Origin: an uncultured Rhizobiaceae bacterium
Lineage (GTDB): Bacteria > Pseudomonadota > Alphaproteobacteria > Rhizobiales > Rhizobiaceae
Direction: 5' to 3'
Assembly (NCBI GenBank): GCA_947259295.1
Contig: CAMYMG010000048.1
Coordinates: forward strand, 1 to 53,560
DNA: 53,560 bases
Shown here: one piece after another, positions 1 through 8,030 of the stretch
How the letters are laid out: each line of letters opens with the position of its first letter
Position numbering within the stretch: position 1 is the first letter of the stretch
The notes under the pieces: generated by a model
What the model was told of the DNA's origin: nothing
The model's input: the letters and a program-made list of their open reading frames with translations, nothing else
Database searches by the model: none
Translations under genes and position numbers: made by a program

Positions 1-458
1 CCGGCCCGCGCGCCCGGCAGGCCGGCGTCTCGATCCGGCGCGAGGGATCGCTGCCGGACGCCAGCGTGCGCGGCGGCCGGGTGCGGCTCACCCAAGTGGT
101 GGTCAATCTCGTCAACAACGCCGTCGACGCGCTGACCGGGATAGGCTCGGCGTGCGCCGTCGAAAGGCCGGAGATCGTCATCCGGCTGCGCCGCATCCGG
201 TCGCGCATCGCGCTCAGCGTCGAGGACAACGGCCCGGGCATTCCGGACGAGGCGCGCGAGCGCCTGTTCGAGCCCTTCTATTCGACCAAGGGCGTGGGCG
301 AAGGCCTGGGGATCGGCCTGTCGATCGTCTACAACATCGTGCGCGAGTTCGGCGGCTCGGTCAGCGTCTCGCAATCCCCGAGCGGCGGCGCCTGCATCAC
401 CGTGCTGTTGTCGGCGTCGCGCCGGACCGCGGCGCGACCGATGGCGAAGGCGTCATGA
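1..458 (+). CDS. dctB: DctB-type sensor histidine kinase, C-terminal fragment
   Basis: The gene starts before the window; 151 C-terminal residues are visible, read from base 3. They form the HATPase_c ATP-binding domain: N box NLVNNAVDAL (fragment residues 35-44), G1 box DNGPGIP, F box EPFYSTK and G2 box GEGLGIGLS. Such kinases autophosphorylate on ATP and pass the phosphate to a partner regulator. The TGA stop overlaps the ATG of the next gene (ATGA), so kinase and regulator are probably co-translated. Pairing with an NtrC-type regulator and a dicarboxylate TRAP operon fits DctB, which senses C4-dicarboxylates in the periplasm. The sensor domain lies outside the window, so the ligand is inferred from context. 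Confidence 0.8.
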   Translation, partial: GPRARQAGVSIRREGSLPDASVRGGRVRLTQVVVNLVNNAVDALTGIGSACAVERPEIVIRLRRIRSRIALSVEDNGPGIPDEARERLFEPFYSTKGVGEGLGIGLSIVYNIVREFGGSVSVSQSPSGGACITVLLSASRRTAARPMAKAS

Positions 459-1789
459 GCGAAGCGCGCATCCTGCTCGTCGACGACGACGAGGATCTTC
501 GCCCGGCCCTGGTGCAGGGGCTGGAGATCGAGGGCTTCGCCGTCGATGCGTTCTCGCGCGCCGAGGATGCCCTGTCGCGGATAACGCGCGATTTCTACGG
601 CGTCGTGGTTAGCGACATCCGCATGCCCGGCATCGACGGAATGCAGTTCCTGCGGAAGCTGCTGGAGATCGACCCGGCGCTGCCCGTCGTGCTGATCACC
701 GGGCACGGCGAGGTGGCGCTGGCCGTCGAGGCGATGCGCGACGGCGCCTATGACTTCATTGAAAAGCCGTTCCCGGTGCACCGGCTGACCACGGTGGTCG
801 AGCGCGCGGTAGAGAAGCGCCGCCTGGTGCTTGAAAACCGCGTGCTGCGCGAGCGGCTCGACATGTCCGGCGACATCGGTTCGCGTCTGGTCGGACGCAA
901 TCCCGCGATCGGCAGGCTGCGCGAGGAGATCCTGGCGCTGGCGGGTACCGATGCCGACGTGCTGGTGCTCGGCGAGACCGGCTCCGGCAAGGAGGTGGTG
1001 GCGCGCGCCCTGCACGATTTTGGCAGCCGGTCGAAGGGGAATTTCGTCGCCATCAATTGCGGTGCCCTGCCGCGCGACATCTTCGAGAGCGAGCTGTTCG
1101 GCCACGAGGCCGGCGCCTTCACCGGCGCACAGAAGCAGCGCATCGGCAAGCTCGAGCACGCCAACGAGGGCACGGTGTTTCTCGACGAGATCGAGTCCAT
1201 GCCGCTCGACCTGCAGGTCAAGCTGCTGCGCACCATCGAGCATCGCACCGTCGAGCGGCTAGGCTCCAACAAGTCGATCCCGCTCGACGTTCGCTTCATC
1301 GCCGCGACCAAGGCCGATCTGCGCGAGGAGAGCGACGCCAAGCGTTTTCGCGCCGACCTGTTCTACCGGCTGAACGTCGCGCGGCTGCGCATTCCGCCGC
1401 TGCGCGAGCGCAAGGACGACATTCCGCTGCTCTTTGCCCATCTGGCGCGCGAGGCCAGGGCCCGCTATCGCCGCGACATGCCGCAGATGACCCCGGCCCT
1501 GGAGGCCGAACTGACCGGCCAGGACTGGCCCGGCAATGTCCGCGAACTCAGGAACGCCGCCGACCGCTGGGTGCTCGGCCTGTGGCGTGGCGCGTCGACG
1601 GCTCCGGATGCGACCGAAGACAGCAGCCTCGCCGAGCGTGTCGCCGCCTTCGAGCGCGCCGCCATCGAGGCCGAACTCGGCCGCCATGGCGGCCGGATGA
1701 AGGACACCTACGAGGCGCTCGGAATCTCGCGCAAGGGACTCTACGACAAGATGCGCAAGCTGGGCGTCAGGCTGCCCGACGACGGGTAG
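455..1789 (+). CDS. dctD: sigma-54-dependent response regulator DctD
   Basis: 444 residues, the normal length for an NtrC/DctD activator. The receiver domain (about 1-120) has the acidic pocket DDD at 10-12, phospho-acceptor Asp54 (SDIRMP), Thr82 and Lys104. The central AAA+ domain has Walker A GETGSGKE (173-180), the sigma-54-contacting GAFTGA loop (220-225) and Walker B GTVFLDEI. A Fis-type helix-turn-helix closes the protein (GISRKGLYDKMRKLG). The ATG at 455 is chosen because it overlaps the kinase stop; a longer open frame from 152 would run through the kinase gene. The protein should activate a sigma-54 promoter when phosphorylated, and one is present just upstream of dctP. Confidence 0.9.
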   Translation: MSEARILLVDDDEDLRPALVQGLEIEGFAVDAFSRAEDALSRITRDFYGVVVSDIRMPGIDGMQFLRKLLEIDPALPVVLITGHGEVALAVEAMRDGAYDFIEKPFPVHRLTTVVERAVEKRRLVLENRVLRERLDMSGDIGSRLVGRNPAIGRLREEILALAGTDADVLVLGETGSGKEVVARALHDFGSRSKGNFVAINCGALPRDIFESELFGHEAGAFTGAQKQRIGKLEHANEGTVFLDEIESMPLDLQVKLLRTIEHRTVERLGSNKSIPLDVRFIAATKADLREESDAKRFRADLFYRLNVARLRIPPLRERKDDIPLLFAHLAREARARYRRDMPQMTPALEAELTGQDWPGNVRELRNAADRWVLGLWRGASTAPDATEDSSLAERVAAFERAAIEAELGRHGGRMKDTYEALGISRKGLYDKMRKLGVRLPDDG

Positions 1790-1799
1790 TTTACTACCC
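1784..1799 (+). promoter_or_regulatory. candidate DctD enhancer palindrome
   Basis: GGGTAGT-TT-ACTACCC is an inverted repeat with perfect 7-bp arms that includes the dctD stop codon. It lies about 150 bp before the predicted sigma-54 start site, a usual distance for an NtrC-family upstream activating sequence. A second, looser repeat, ACCCAT-N12-ATGGGT (1796-1819), overlaps it. Binding is inferred only from symmetry and position; it could instead be a weak terminator of dctD. Confidence 0.35.
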
Positions 1800-1917
1800 A
1801 TGCACCATCGCCAATGGGTCGGCGAGGTGACATTCTTGGTTCCGCAAAGCCAGGCTCACTCCGGCTCAGCCGATGAAATGCCGCGTTTTCCGGCGCCCGG
1901 CAGCTTTTGCCGCCACT

Positions 1918-1933
1918 TGGCATGCGCCTTGCT
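1918..1933 (+). promoter_or_regulatory. sigma-54 (-24/-12) promoter for dctPQM
   Basis: TGGCATGCGCCTTGCT matches the RpoN consensus TGGCAC-N5-TTGCW closely. The invariant GG (1919-1920) and GC (1931-1932) are exactly 10 bases apart. It predicts transcription from about 1944 and a leader of about 120 nt before dctP. The gene just upstream encodes a GAFTGA-type activator, so promoter and regulator fit each other. Confidence 0.75.
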
Positions 1934-2066
1934 GTACACTCTACGGATTGCCGCGAGGAGCGGCATCTCAGGGAGGATACCGCATCATCTGCGCTGGCGC
2001 CGATCGCGCGCCGCCGCCCTGCAGAACGTAGAGAGCGGGCGTCAGGCCCGCATGTGGAGGAATGAC

Positions 2067-3074
2067 ATGAAAAAACTTCTCGGCGCCGTCTCGGCGCTAG
2101 CGCTCACCATGTTCGCCGGCCAGGCATTGGCCTCGGAAGGCTGCGACAGCGGCGAAATGGTCATCAAGTTCAGCCATGTGGTTGCCGAAAAGGGCCACCC
2201 GAAGGGCGAGGCGGCCAAGAAGCTCGCCGAGCGCGTCAACAAGGAGATGGACGGCACCGCCTGCATGGAGGTGTTCCCGAACTCCACGCTCTTCGACGAC
2301 GACAAGGTGATGGAAGCGCTGCTGCTCGGCGACGTGCAGCTTGCCGCGCCGTCGCTGTCGAAGTTCGAGGCCTACACGCTGAAGTTCCGGCTGTTCGACC
2401 TGCCGTTCCTGTTCGCCAGCCTGAAGGACGTCGACACGTTCGGCTCGTCGGAGACCGGCAAGGAAATGCTGAAGAGCGCCGAGTCCGCCGGCTATACCGG
2501 CCTCGGCTACTGGCTGTCGGGCCTCAAGCAGTTCTCGGCCAAGAAGCCTCTGCTGCTGCCGACCGATGCCAATGGCCTGAAATTCCGCATCCAGACCTCC
2601 GATGTGGCGGATGCCATGATCGAGGCGATCGGCGGATCGGCCCAGAAGCTCGCCTTCAAGGAAGTCTATGGCGCGCTGCAGACCGGCGTCGTCGACGGTC
2701 AGGAGAACTCCTGGTGCAACATCTACACCCAGAAGTTCTTCGAGGTGCAGGACGGCATCACCGAGACCAACCACCAGACGCTGGCCTATCTGCTGGTCAC
2801 CTCGACGGAATGGCTGAACGGGCTCGATCCCGCCGTGCGCGACCAGTTCCTCAAGATCGTCGACGAGGAAACCTCGGCCGCCAACGCCGATGTCGGCAAC
2901 AAGGAAGCGACCTGCCGCCAGAACATCATCGATGCCGGCGGCACCATCCGCGAACTCGACCCGGCCCAGCGCGAAGCATGGGTTGAAGTCATGAAGCCGG
3001 TGTGGGCGACGTTCGAGGGCGATATCGGCTCCGATGCCATCGCCGCCGCAGTGGCTGTCGGCGCCAGCAACTGA
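2067..3074 (+). CDS. dctP: TRAP dicarboxylate transporter, periplasmic binding protein DctP
   Basis: 335 residues. An N-terminal signal peptide (MKKLLGAVSALALTMFAGQALA, cleavage after about residue 22) exports it to the periplasm. The mature part is a DctP-family solute receptor: a IKFSHVVAEKGHPKG strand near the start, GLKFRIQTS with the Arg expected to clamp a substrate carboxylate, and GALQTGVVDGQEN. It hands ligand to the DctQM membrane complex, driven by an ion gradient. The ATG at 2067 has a good ribosome site (TGGAGGA, 2055-2061); a longer frame from 1800 lacks a signal peptide and crosses the sigma-54 promoter. C4-dicarboxylate specificity is likely from DctBD but not proven. Confidence 0.9.
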   Translation: MKKLLGAVSALALTMFAGQALASEGCDSGEMVIKFSHVVAEKGHPKGEAAKKLAERVNKEMDGTACMEVFPNSTLFDDDKVMEALLLGDVQLAAPSLSKFEAYTLKFRLFDLPFLFASLKDVDTFGSSETGKEMLKSAESAGYTGLGYWLSGLKQFSAKKPLLLPTDANGLKFRIQTSDVADAMIEAIGGSAQKLAFKEVYGALQTGVVDGQENSWCNIYTQKFFEVQDGITETNHQTLAYLLVTSTEWLNGLDPAVRDQFLKIVDEETSAANADVGNKEATCRQNIIDAGGTIRELDPAQREAWVEVMKPVWATFEGDIGSDAIAAAVAVGASN

Positions 3075-3088
3075 TAGTATTGCAACAA

Positions 3089-3116
3089 CCCGGCGCGGCT
3101 TCCTGGCCGCGCCGGG
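3089..3116 (+). terminator. GC-rich stem-loop between dctP and dctQ
   Basis: CCCGGCGCGGC, loop TTCCTG, GCCGCGCCGGG: a perfect 11-bp stem with no following T tract. It sits directly after the binding-protein gene inside the operon. It more likely protects the dctP message or partly attenuates transcription, giving excess receptor over permease, than acts as a full terminator. Confidence 0.6.
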
Positions 3117-3170
3117 CAACGACAAGAACGCGCCGAAGGGCGCGATTGCCGCACTAGGGGGAGGACTCCG

Positions 3171-3866
3171 ATGGCATTGCTGATGCCGGCGTTTCTGCTT
3201 GTCCTGCTTGTCGTCCTGCTCTTCCTCGCCGAGCGGCGCTGGCCGGCCGGCGTCGACCGCTTCGAAGAGAACGTGCTGGCCGCCCTGCTGGCGATCATCA
3301 CGCTGGTCTCCTTCGTCCAGGTGGTCATGCGCTATGGCTTCAACACCGGCTGGTCGGGGGCGCTGGAGTTCACCCGCATCATGTTTGCTTGGATGATCCT
3401 GTTCGGCATGGGTTTCGGCATCAAGCGCAGCGTCCATCTCGGCGTCGACGCCTTCATCCGCATGCTGCCGCCCGGGCCGTTCCGGGCCGTTGCCCTGTTC
3501 GGCGCCTTCGCCACATTCCTCTACGCCTTCATGCTTCTCTACGCCGCCTGGCTGTCCATCCTGGGTGTGAACGTCAGCACCAACTGGCGGCAGACCGGCG
3601 CCATCGGCTACTGGACCTTCATGTTCCAGCAGGGAACCGGGCTCGACGACTTGCGCTATCCGGAAGTCTTGCAGGATCTGTTCGGCCTGCAGGAGCGCGT
3701 CCACCGCTGGCTCGCCTATGTGATGCTGCCAATCGGCCTGGCGCTGCTCGCCTACCGAAGCCTGCAGGCCATGATCGCCATCTGGCGCGGCGAGCGTGAA
3801 CTGGTGATCGCCGGACACGAGGCGGAAGAACTCGTCGCCGAAAACAAAGACATATTGAAGGACTGA
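3171..3866 (+). CDS. dctQ: TRAP transporter small permease subunit DctQ
   Basis: 231 residues, inner membrane, with hydrophobic segments near 3-20, 40-60, 72-95, 105-135 and 180-200. Family marks are VQVVMRYGFNTGWSGALEFTR, where Trp and Glu follow the second helix, and the GFGIKRSVHLGVD loop. At 231 residues it is the long type known from C4-dicarboxylate DctPQM systems; the extra length lies between the last two helices (about 128-180). It pairs with DctM to form the membrane part of the transporter. A strong ribosome site (GGGGGAGGA) precedes the ATG, and only 10 bases separate it from dctM. Confidence 0.88.
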   Translation: MALLMPAFLLVLLVVLLFLAERRWPAGVDRFEENVLAALLAIITLVSFVQVVMRYGFNTGWSGALEFTRIMFAWMILFGMGFGIKRSVHLGVDAFIRMLPPGPFRAVALFGAFATFLYAFMLLYAAWLSILGVNVSTNWRQTGAIGYWTFMFQQGTGLDDLRYPEVLQDLFGLQERVHRWLAYVMLPIGLALLAYRSLQAMIAIWRGERELVIAGHEAEELVAENKDILKD

Positions 3867-3876
3867 GGGCGCGAAC

Positions 3877-5496
3877 ATGGAAGCCGCAATCCTCTTCGTC
3901 CTCGTCCTCGCGCTGCTGTTCCTCGGCGTGCCGGTCGCGATCTCGCTCGGCCTGTCGTCGTTGATCCTGATCGCCGTCTTCTCGCAAGACTCGATGTCCT
4001 CGGTGGCGCTGCAGCTGTTCACCGCCTCGCAGAACTACACGCTGCTGGCGATTCCTTTCTTCGTGCTCGCCTCGGCCTTCATGTCGACCGGCGGCGTCGC
4101 GTCGCGCATCATCCGCTTCGCCATCGCCTCGGTCGGCCATATCCGCGGCGGCCTCGCCATCGCCTCGGTGCTGGCCTGCATGCTGTTTGCCGCGCTTTCC
4201 GGTTCGTCGCCGGCGACAGTCGTCGCCATCGGCACGATCGCCATCGCCGGCATGCGCAAGGTCGGCTACACGCGCGACTTCGCCGCCGGCATCATCGCCA
4301 ATGCCGGCACGCTCGGCATCCTCATCCCGCCCTCGATCGTCATGGTGGTCTATTCGGCGGCCACCGACGTCTCGGTCGGCCGCATGTTCCTCGCCGGCGT
4401 CGTGCCGGGCCTCGTTGCAGGCCTGATGCTGATGGGCACCATCTACGTCATGGCGCGGGTAAAAAACCTTCCGGCCGAGCCGTGGCGCGGCTTCGGCGAG
4501 ATCGTCGCCGGCGGCAAGGAGGCCGGCTGGGGCCTGTTCCTCATCATCATCATCCTGGGCGGCATCTATGGTGGCGTCTTCACGCCGACCGAGGCGGCGG
4601 CGGTCGCTGCTGTCTATGCCTGGTTCGTGGCGCTGTTCATCTACCGGGACATGGGGCCGCTCGCCGGCATCCGCTGGATCCAGGAGACCGATCCCAAGCG
4701 CGCCCGCGTCGGCTTCTCGGCACTGGTCTATGCCGCCGCCTTCTTCTTCGTCTGGATGATCCTCTCCTTCTTCGTCGCCGGCGACTGGGACGGCGTCACC
4801 GGCACCGGTCGCGCACTGGTCGGCCTGGTCCTCTCGCTCGCCATCATGGTCGCCTACGCGCTGTGGCGCGACCGCGAGTCCAACCCGCTCAACATTCCCG
4901 GCAACCTGATCGCCGGCCTGCCGATCTGGGGCCGCAATTTCGCGCAGATCGGCCGCGCCTTGCCGCGGATGTTCTTCAACGACGATACGCGCAAGGTGCT
5001 GGTCGACGCGTCGAAGACAACGATCATGCTGATGTTCATCATCGTCAATGCGCTGCTCTTCGCCCATGTTCTGACCTCCGAACGCATCCCCGATGCCATC
5101 ACCGACCTGATGCTCGGCTACGGCTTCAACTGGTTCACCTTCCTGATCGCGGTCAATCTGCTTTTGCTGCTCGGCGGCCAGTTCATGGAGCCGTCCGGCC
5201 TGTTGCTGATCGTCGCGCCGGTTGTCTTCCCAATCGCCATGGAGCTTGGCATCGACCCGGTGCATCTCGGCATCATCATGGTGGTCAACATGGAGATCGG
5301 CATGATCACGCCGCCGATCGGGCTGAACCTCTTCGTCACCTCGGGCATCACCGGCATGAGCCTGATCCAGGTCGTGCGCGCGGCACTGCCCTTCGTGGCC
5401 GTGCTGTTCGTGTTCCTGATCGTCGTGACCTACGTCCCGGTGCTGTCCACCTGGCTGCCCTACAGCCTGATGGGACCGGAGATCGTGACGCGGTGA
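3877..5496 (+). CDS. dctM: TRAP transporter large permease subunit DctM
   Basis: 539 residues of mostly transmembrane helices; this subunit carries the substrate pathway and is coupled to an ion gradient. Recognisable DctM motifs are GVPVAISLGLSS near the N-terminus, ALSGSSPATVVAIG (about residue 105), NAGTLGILIPPSI (about 140), and the C-terminal repeat GQFMEPSGLLLI with NMEIGMITPPIGLNLFV. Most DctM proteins have about 430 residues. The excess is an insert of roughly 100 residues after the FTPTEAAAVAAVYAW helix (about 260-370) holding two further hydrophobic segments. It is the last gene of the operon and ends 15 bases from a convergent gene. Confidence 0.9.
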   Translation: MEAAILFVLVLALLFLGVPVAISLGLSSLILIAVFSQDSMSSVALQLFTASQNYTLLAIPFFVLASAFMSTGGVASRIIRFAIASVGHIRGGLAIASVLACMLFAALSGSSPATVVAIGTIAIAGMRKVGYTRDFAAGIIANAGTLGILIPPSIVMVVYSAATDVSVGRMFLAGVVPGLVAGLMLMGTIYVMARVKNLPAEPWRGFGEIVAGGKEAGWGLFLIIIILGGIYGGVFTPTEAAAVAAVYAWFVALFIYRDMGPLAGIRWIQETDPKRARVGFSALVYAAAFFFVWMILSFFVAGDWDGVTGTGRALVGLVLSLAIMVAYALWRDRESNPLNIPGNLIAGLPIWGRNFAQIGRALPRMFFNDDTRKVLVDASKTTIMLMFIIVNALLFAHVLTSERIPDAITDLMLGYGFNWFTFLIAVNLLLLLGGQFMEPSGLLLIVAPVVFPIAMELGIDPVHLGIIMVVNMEIGMITPPIGLNLFVTSGITGMSLIQVVRAALPFVAVLFVFLIVVTYVPVLSTWLPYSLMGPEIVTR

Positions 5497-5511
5497 GACG
5501 CCGCGCCGGGG

Positions 5512-6288
5512 CTAGGTCGCGCCTTCGGTCTTGATGTGCAGGGTCTCGCCGCAGTGCTTGCAGTGCACGGCGTCGGGATCGTGGCGGGTCAGGCCGCAGG
5601 TCGGGCACTCGTAGGTGACCTTTTCGGGACGCAGCAGGACCTGCGCGAGGCGCAGGAACAGCGTCACGCCGACGATCATGATCGCCACCGAGATCAGCCG
5701 GCCGGTCGTTCCCGGCAGGGTGATATCGCCGAAGCCCGTTGTCGTCAGGGCCGTCACGGTGAAGTAGAGCGCGTCGGCGTAGTTGCCGATGTCCGGATTG
5801 CTCCGGTACTGAGTCTCATAGACGAGGCCGGTCATCACGAAGATGAAGACGCCCAGATTGACGACCGCGACCAGAACGTCGCCGTGACGGCGGACTATCG
5901 TGAAATCGGACTTCAGCCGAGCCAGTACCTGATAGGTGTAGAGCAGCCGCATCGTGCGCAGGATACGCAGGAAGCCAAGACCTTCTCCGGCAACGGGCGC
6001 CAGGAAGGAGATGATGGCAACGATGTCGGCCAGCGTGCCGATATGCAGCATCGAGCGCAGGCGCTTGCGGGCCAGCACCAGTCGCGCGACGAAGTCGGTC
6101 AGGATGATGACGCCGATTATCGTGTCCGCGACCTCGACGAAGATTCCGCGCGGCGTGAAAGAGGTCGCGATCACGAAGAGTATGGTGATCAGGTCGAAGG
6201 CCAGCAGCGCATAGCGGAAGGTATGGGCGCGAGGCGTGTTCTGTTCGTAGAGCTCGCGAACGACCTCGAAGGCGCTTTGGTCAGCCAT
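5512..6288 (-). CDS. voltage-gated-type potassium channel with C-terminal zinc ribbon
   Basis: 258 residues. S1-S4-like helices come first; the fourth, GFLRILRTMRLLYTYQVLARLK, has an arginine every third residue like a voltage sensor. The pore follows with selectivity filter TTTGFGD (GFGD instead of the commoner GYGD) and a final helix (VAIMIVGVTLFLRLAQVLL). The last about 35 residues hold two CxxC pairs, CPTC and CKHC, a zinc-ribbon pattern facing the cytoplasm. Its ATG overlaps the stop of the antiporter gene (ATGA), so the two are translationally coupled. K+ transport follows from the family; the role of the ribbon is unknown. Confidence 0.82.
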   Translation of the reverse strand: MADQSAFEVVRELYEQNTPRAHTFRYALLAFDLITILFVIATSFTPRGIFVEVADTIIGVIILTDFVARLVLARKRLRSMLHIGTLADIVAIISFLAPVAGEGLGFLRILRTMRLLYTYQVLARLKSDFTIVRRHGDVLVAVVNLGVFIFVMTGLVYETQYRSNPDIGNYADALYFTVTALTTTGFGDITLPGTTGRLISVAIMIVGVTLFLRLAQVLLRPEKVTYECPTCGLTRHDPDAVHCKHCGETLHIKTEGAT

Positions 6289-7538
6289 CAATCCACCACG
6301 CGTTGCACAAGCCGTTTGAGGCTGAGGCCCTGGACCACGATCGTGAACACGACGACCACGTAGGTTGCGGCAAGCAGGGCCGATTTCTCGGCAACTTCCG
6401 GGATCGACAGCGCCAGCGCCACCGAGATGCCGCCGCGCAGTCCTCCCCAGACCAGAACCGGTATTGTGCCGCGCACGAAATCCTGCCGGAAGGCGAGCGT
6501 CAGCACGGGCACCGACACGGCAAGCAGGCGTCCAAGCAGCACCAGCGGGATGCTCGCAAGTGCCAGCCAGACGAACGACGGATCGTATCTGAGGACCAGC
6601 ACCTCCAGCCCGATCAGCAGGAAAAGCACCGAGTTGAGTATCTCGTCGGTCAGCGTCCAGAAGCCGAACAGATAGCGCTGCGTCTCGTCGCTCATGGCGT
6701 GCGAAGCGCCACGATTGCCGATCAGCAGACCGCCGACAACGACGGCGATCGGGCCGCTGAGATGCAGCTTGGCGGCCAGTGCATAGGCGCCGGTCACCAG
6801 CGCCAGCGAGATCAGCACCTCGATCGGATAGTCGTCGATCGCCAGCATCGCCCGGTAGGCGATGTAGCCGGCGACCAGCCCGAGCAGCGCGCCACCGAGC
6901 GCCTCGACGACGAACAGTTCGCCGACATGGACGAGGTCCACCTGGCCGCCCTGCATGCCGACGGCTAGCGCCAGGACCACGGTGAAGATCACCACGCCGA
7001 CGCCATCGTTGAACAGCGACTCGCCGATCATGTCGACTTCCAGCGATTTCGGGACGCGCACAGCCTTGAGGGTGGACAGCACCGCCACCGGATCGGTCGG
7101 GCTGATCAGCGCCCCGAACACCATGGCCCAGATCAGCGAGATGTCGGCGCCGACCAGCCTTGCGATCAGCCAGAAGCCAAGGCCCACGAAAACCGTCGAG
7201 ATCAGGACCCCGAAGGTCGCCATGGCGCCGACCACGGAAGCGCGCGACCGCAGGAGACTGAGATCGACATGCAGGGCGCCGGCAAACAGCAGGAAGGCCA
7301 GCATGCCGTTCAGCACTGTGTTCTGAAAGTCGATCTCGCCGACAACGGCCGTCAGATCCTCGTAGATCGAGATTTCCGGCACCGAAAGCTCGAACGCGAT
7401 CAAGAGCAGCGACGCGACGAGGCCCATCACCAGCATCCCGATCGTGTTGGGCAGCCTGATGAAGCGATGGTTGATCCAGCCGAAGGTGGCGGTGAGGACG
7501 AGCAGCAGGGCGATCAGGTCGAAGACGGAGAGTGTCAT
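6288..7538 (-). CDS. CPA1-family cation:proton antiporter
   Basis: 416 residues, about 12 membrane helices, no long cytoplasmic tail. The N-terminal helices run through ATFGWINHRFIRLPNTIGMLVMG. The paired motifs FGALISPTDPVAVLSTLK (about residues 145-160) and ESLFNDGVGVVIFTVV (about 175-190) hold the Asp residues that carry cation and proton in Na+(K+)/H+ exchangers. GLRGGISVALALSIP near the end is also typical. It exchanges cytoplasmic Na+ or K+ for external protons. Coupling to a K+ channel gene suggests a joint role in K+/pH or turgor balance; cation preference cannot be read from sequence. Confidence 0.88.
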   Translation of the reverse strand: MTLSVFDLIALLLVLTATFGWINHRFIRLPNTIGMLVMGLVASLLLIAFELSVPEISIYEDLTAVVGEIDFQNTVLNGMLAFLLFAGALHVDLSLLRSRASVVGAMATFGVLISTVFVGLGFWLIARLVGADISLIWAMVFGALISPTDPVAVLSTLKAVRVPKSLEVDMIGESLFNDGVGVVIFTVVLALAVGMQGGQVDLVHVGELFVVEALGGALLGLVAGYIAYRAMLAIDDYPIEVLISLALVTGAYALAAKLHLSGPIAVVVGGLLIGNRGASHAMSDETQRYLFGFWTLTDEILNSVLFLLIGLEVLVLRYDPSFVWLALASIPLVLLGRLLAVSVPVLTLAFRQDFVRGTIPVLVWGGLRGGISVALALSIPEVAEKSALLAATYVVVVFTIVVQGLSLKRLVQRVVD

Positions 7539-7788
7539 GGGCGACCCGCGTCACGTCGGGCGGTGGTCCCTGTCATCCGGATGCGCTGGGGGTTGCTGAT
7601 CAAGAGAGGCTCCGGGTGCGCGCCATCCCAACGCGCGGCAGGTTTCGTCGTGCAATGGCTATTCGTAGCCGCTGCAGCCAAGTCGTACCACCCCGACCGT
7701 GCATTTGAGGCATTACCCGTGAACCGAGCCGCGTCGGGAGCCGGGCCGTAGAGGCCGTCCTGCCGTGCGTGAACGTCTTGGAGGGGGA
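7539..7788. other. intergenic region without recognised gene
   Basis: About 250 bases between the start of the antiporter gene and the 3' end of tRNA-Ala. No convincing reading frame, RNA gene or terminator hairpin was seen. The part next to 7538 must contain the promoter of the antiporter/channel pair, but no clear -35/-10 pair could be chosen. Confidence 0.5.
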
Positions 7789-7864
7789 TGGTGGAGCCAA
7801 GCGGGATCGAACCGCTGACCTCCTGCATGCCATGCAGGCGCTCTCCCAGCTGAGCTATGGCCCC
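7789..7864 (-). tRNA. tRNA-Ala, anticodon GGC
   Basis: The minus strand reads from 7864 as a 76-nt cloverleaf. The acceptor stem GGGGCCA pairs with TGGCTCC (one G-U). The D arm includes AGCTCAGCTGGGAGAGC. The anticodon stem CCTGC/GCAGG encloses ATGGCAT, anticodon GGC. The T arm includes GGTTCGATCC, and CCA is encoded at the 3' end. It reads GCC and GCU alanine codons. Confidence 0.96.
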
Positions 7865-8030
7865 ATCCGGCCTTGACCGGCGCCGTTTCCGGCGGGATTG
7901 GCGCGATCTTGCGATCGGCGCCGTCAGTGCTGGCGGCTTCTAGCGCCGCCATCCGTCAAGATCAAGCCTCCGGGCACGCTTATTTGGCACCCGCCCGCAG
8001 GACTACCGCGCCAGAGGCGCGGAATGAGCC

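Noticed and set aside
2097..5265. Very long open frames on the minus strand opposite dctP, dctQ and dctM
   Set aside because: They lie antisense to clear transporter genes, have His/Gln/Asp/Arg-rich compositions without any domain, and arise from high GC and codon bias.
7789..7864. tRNA-Ala as an integration site for an island
   Set aside because: No integrase gene and no direct repeat of the tRNA 3' end was seen on either side.
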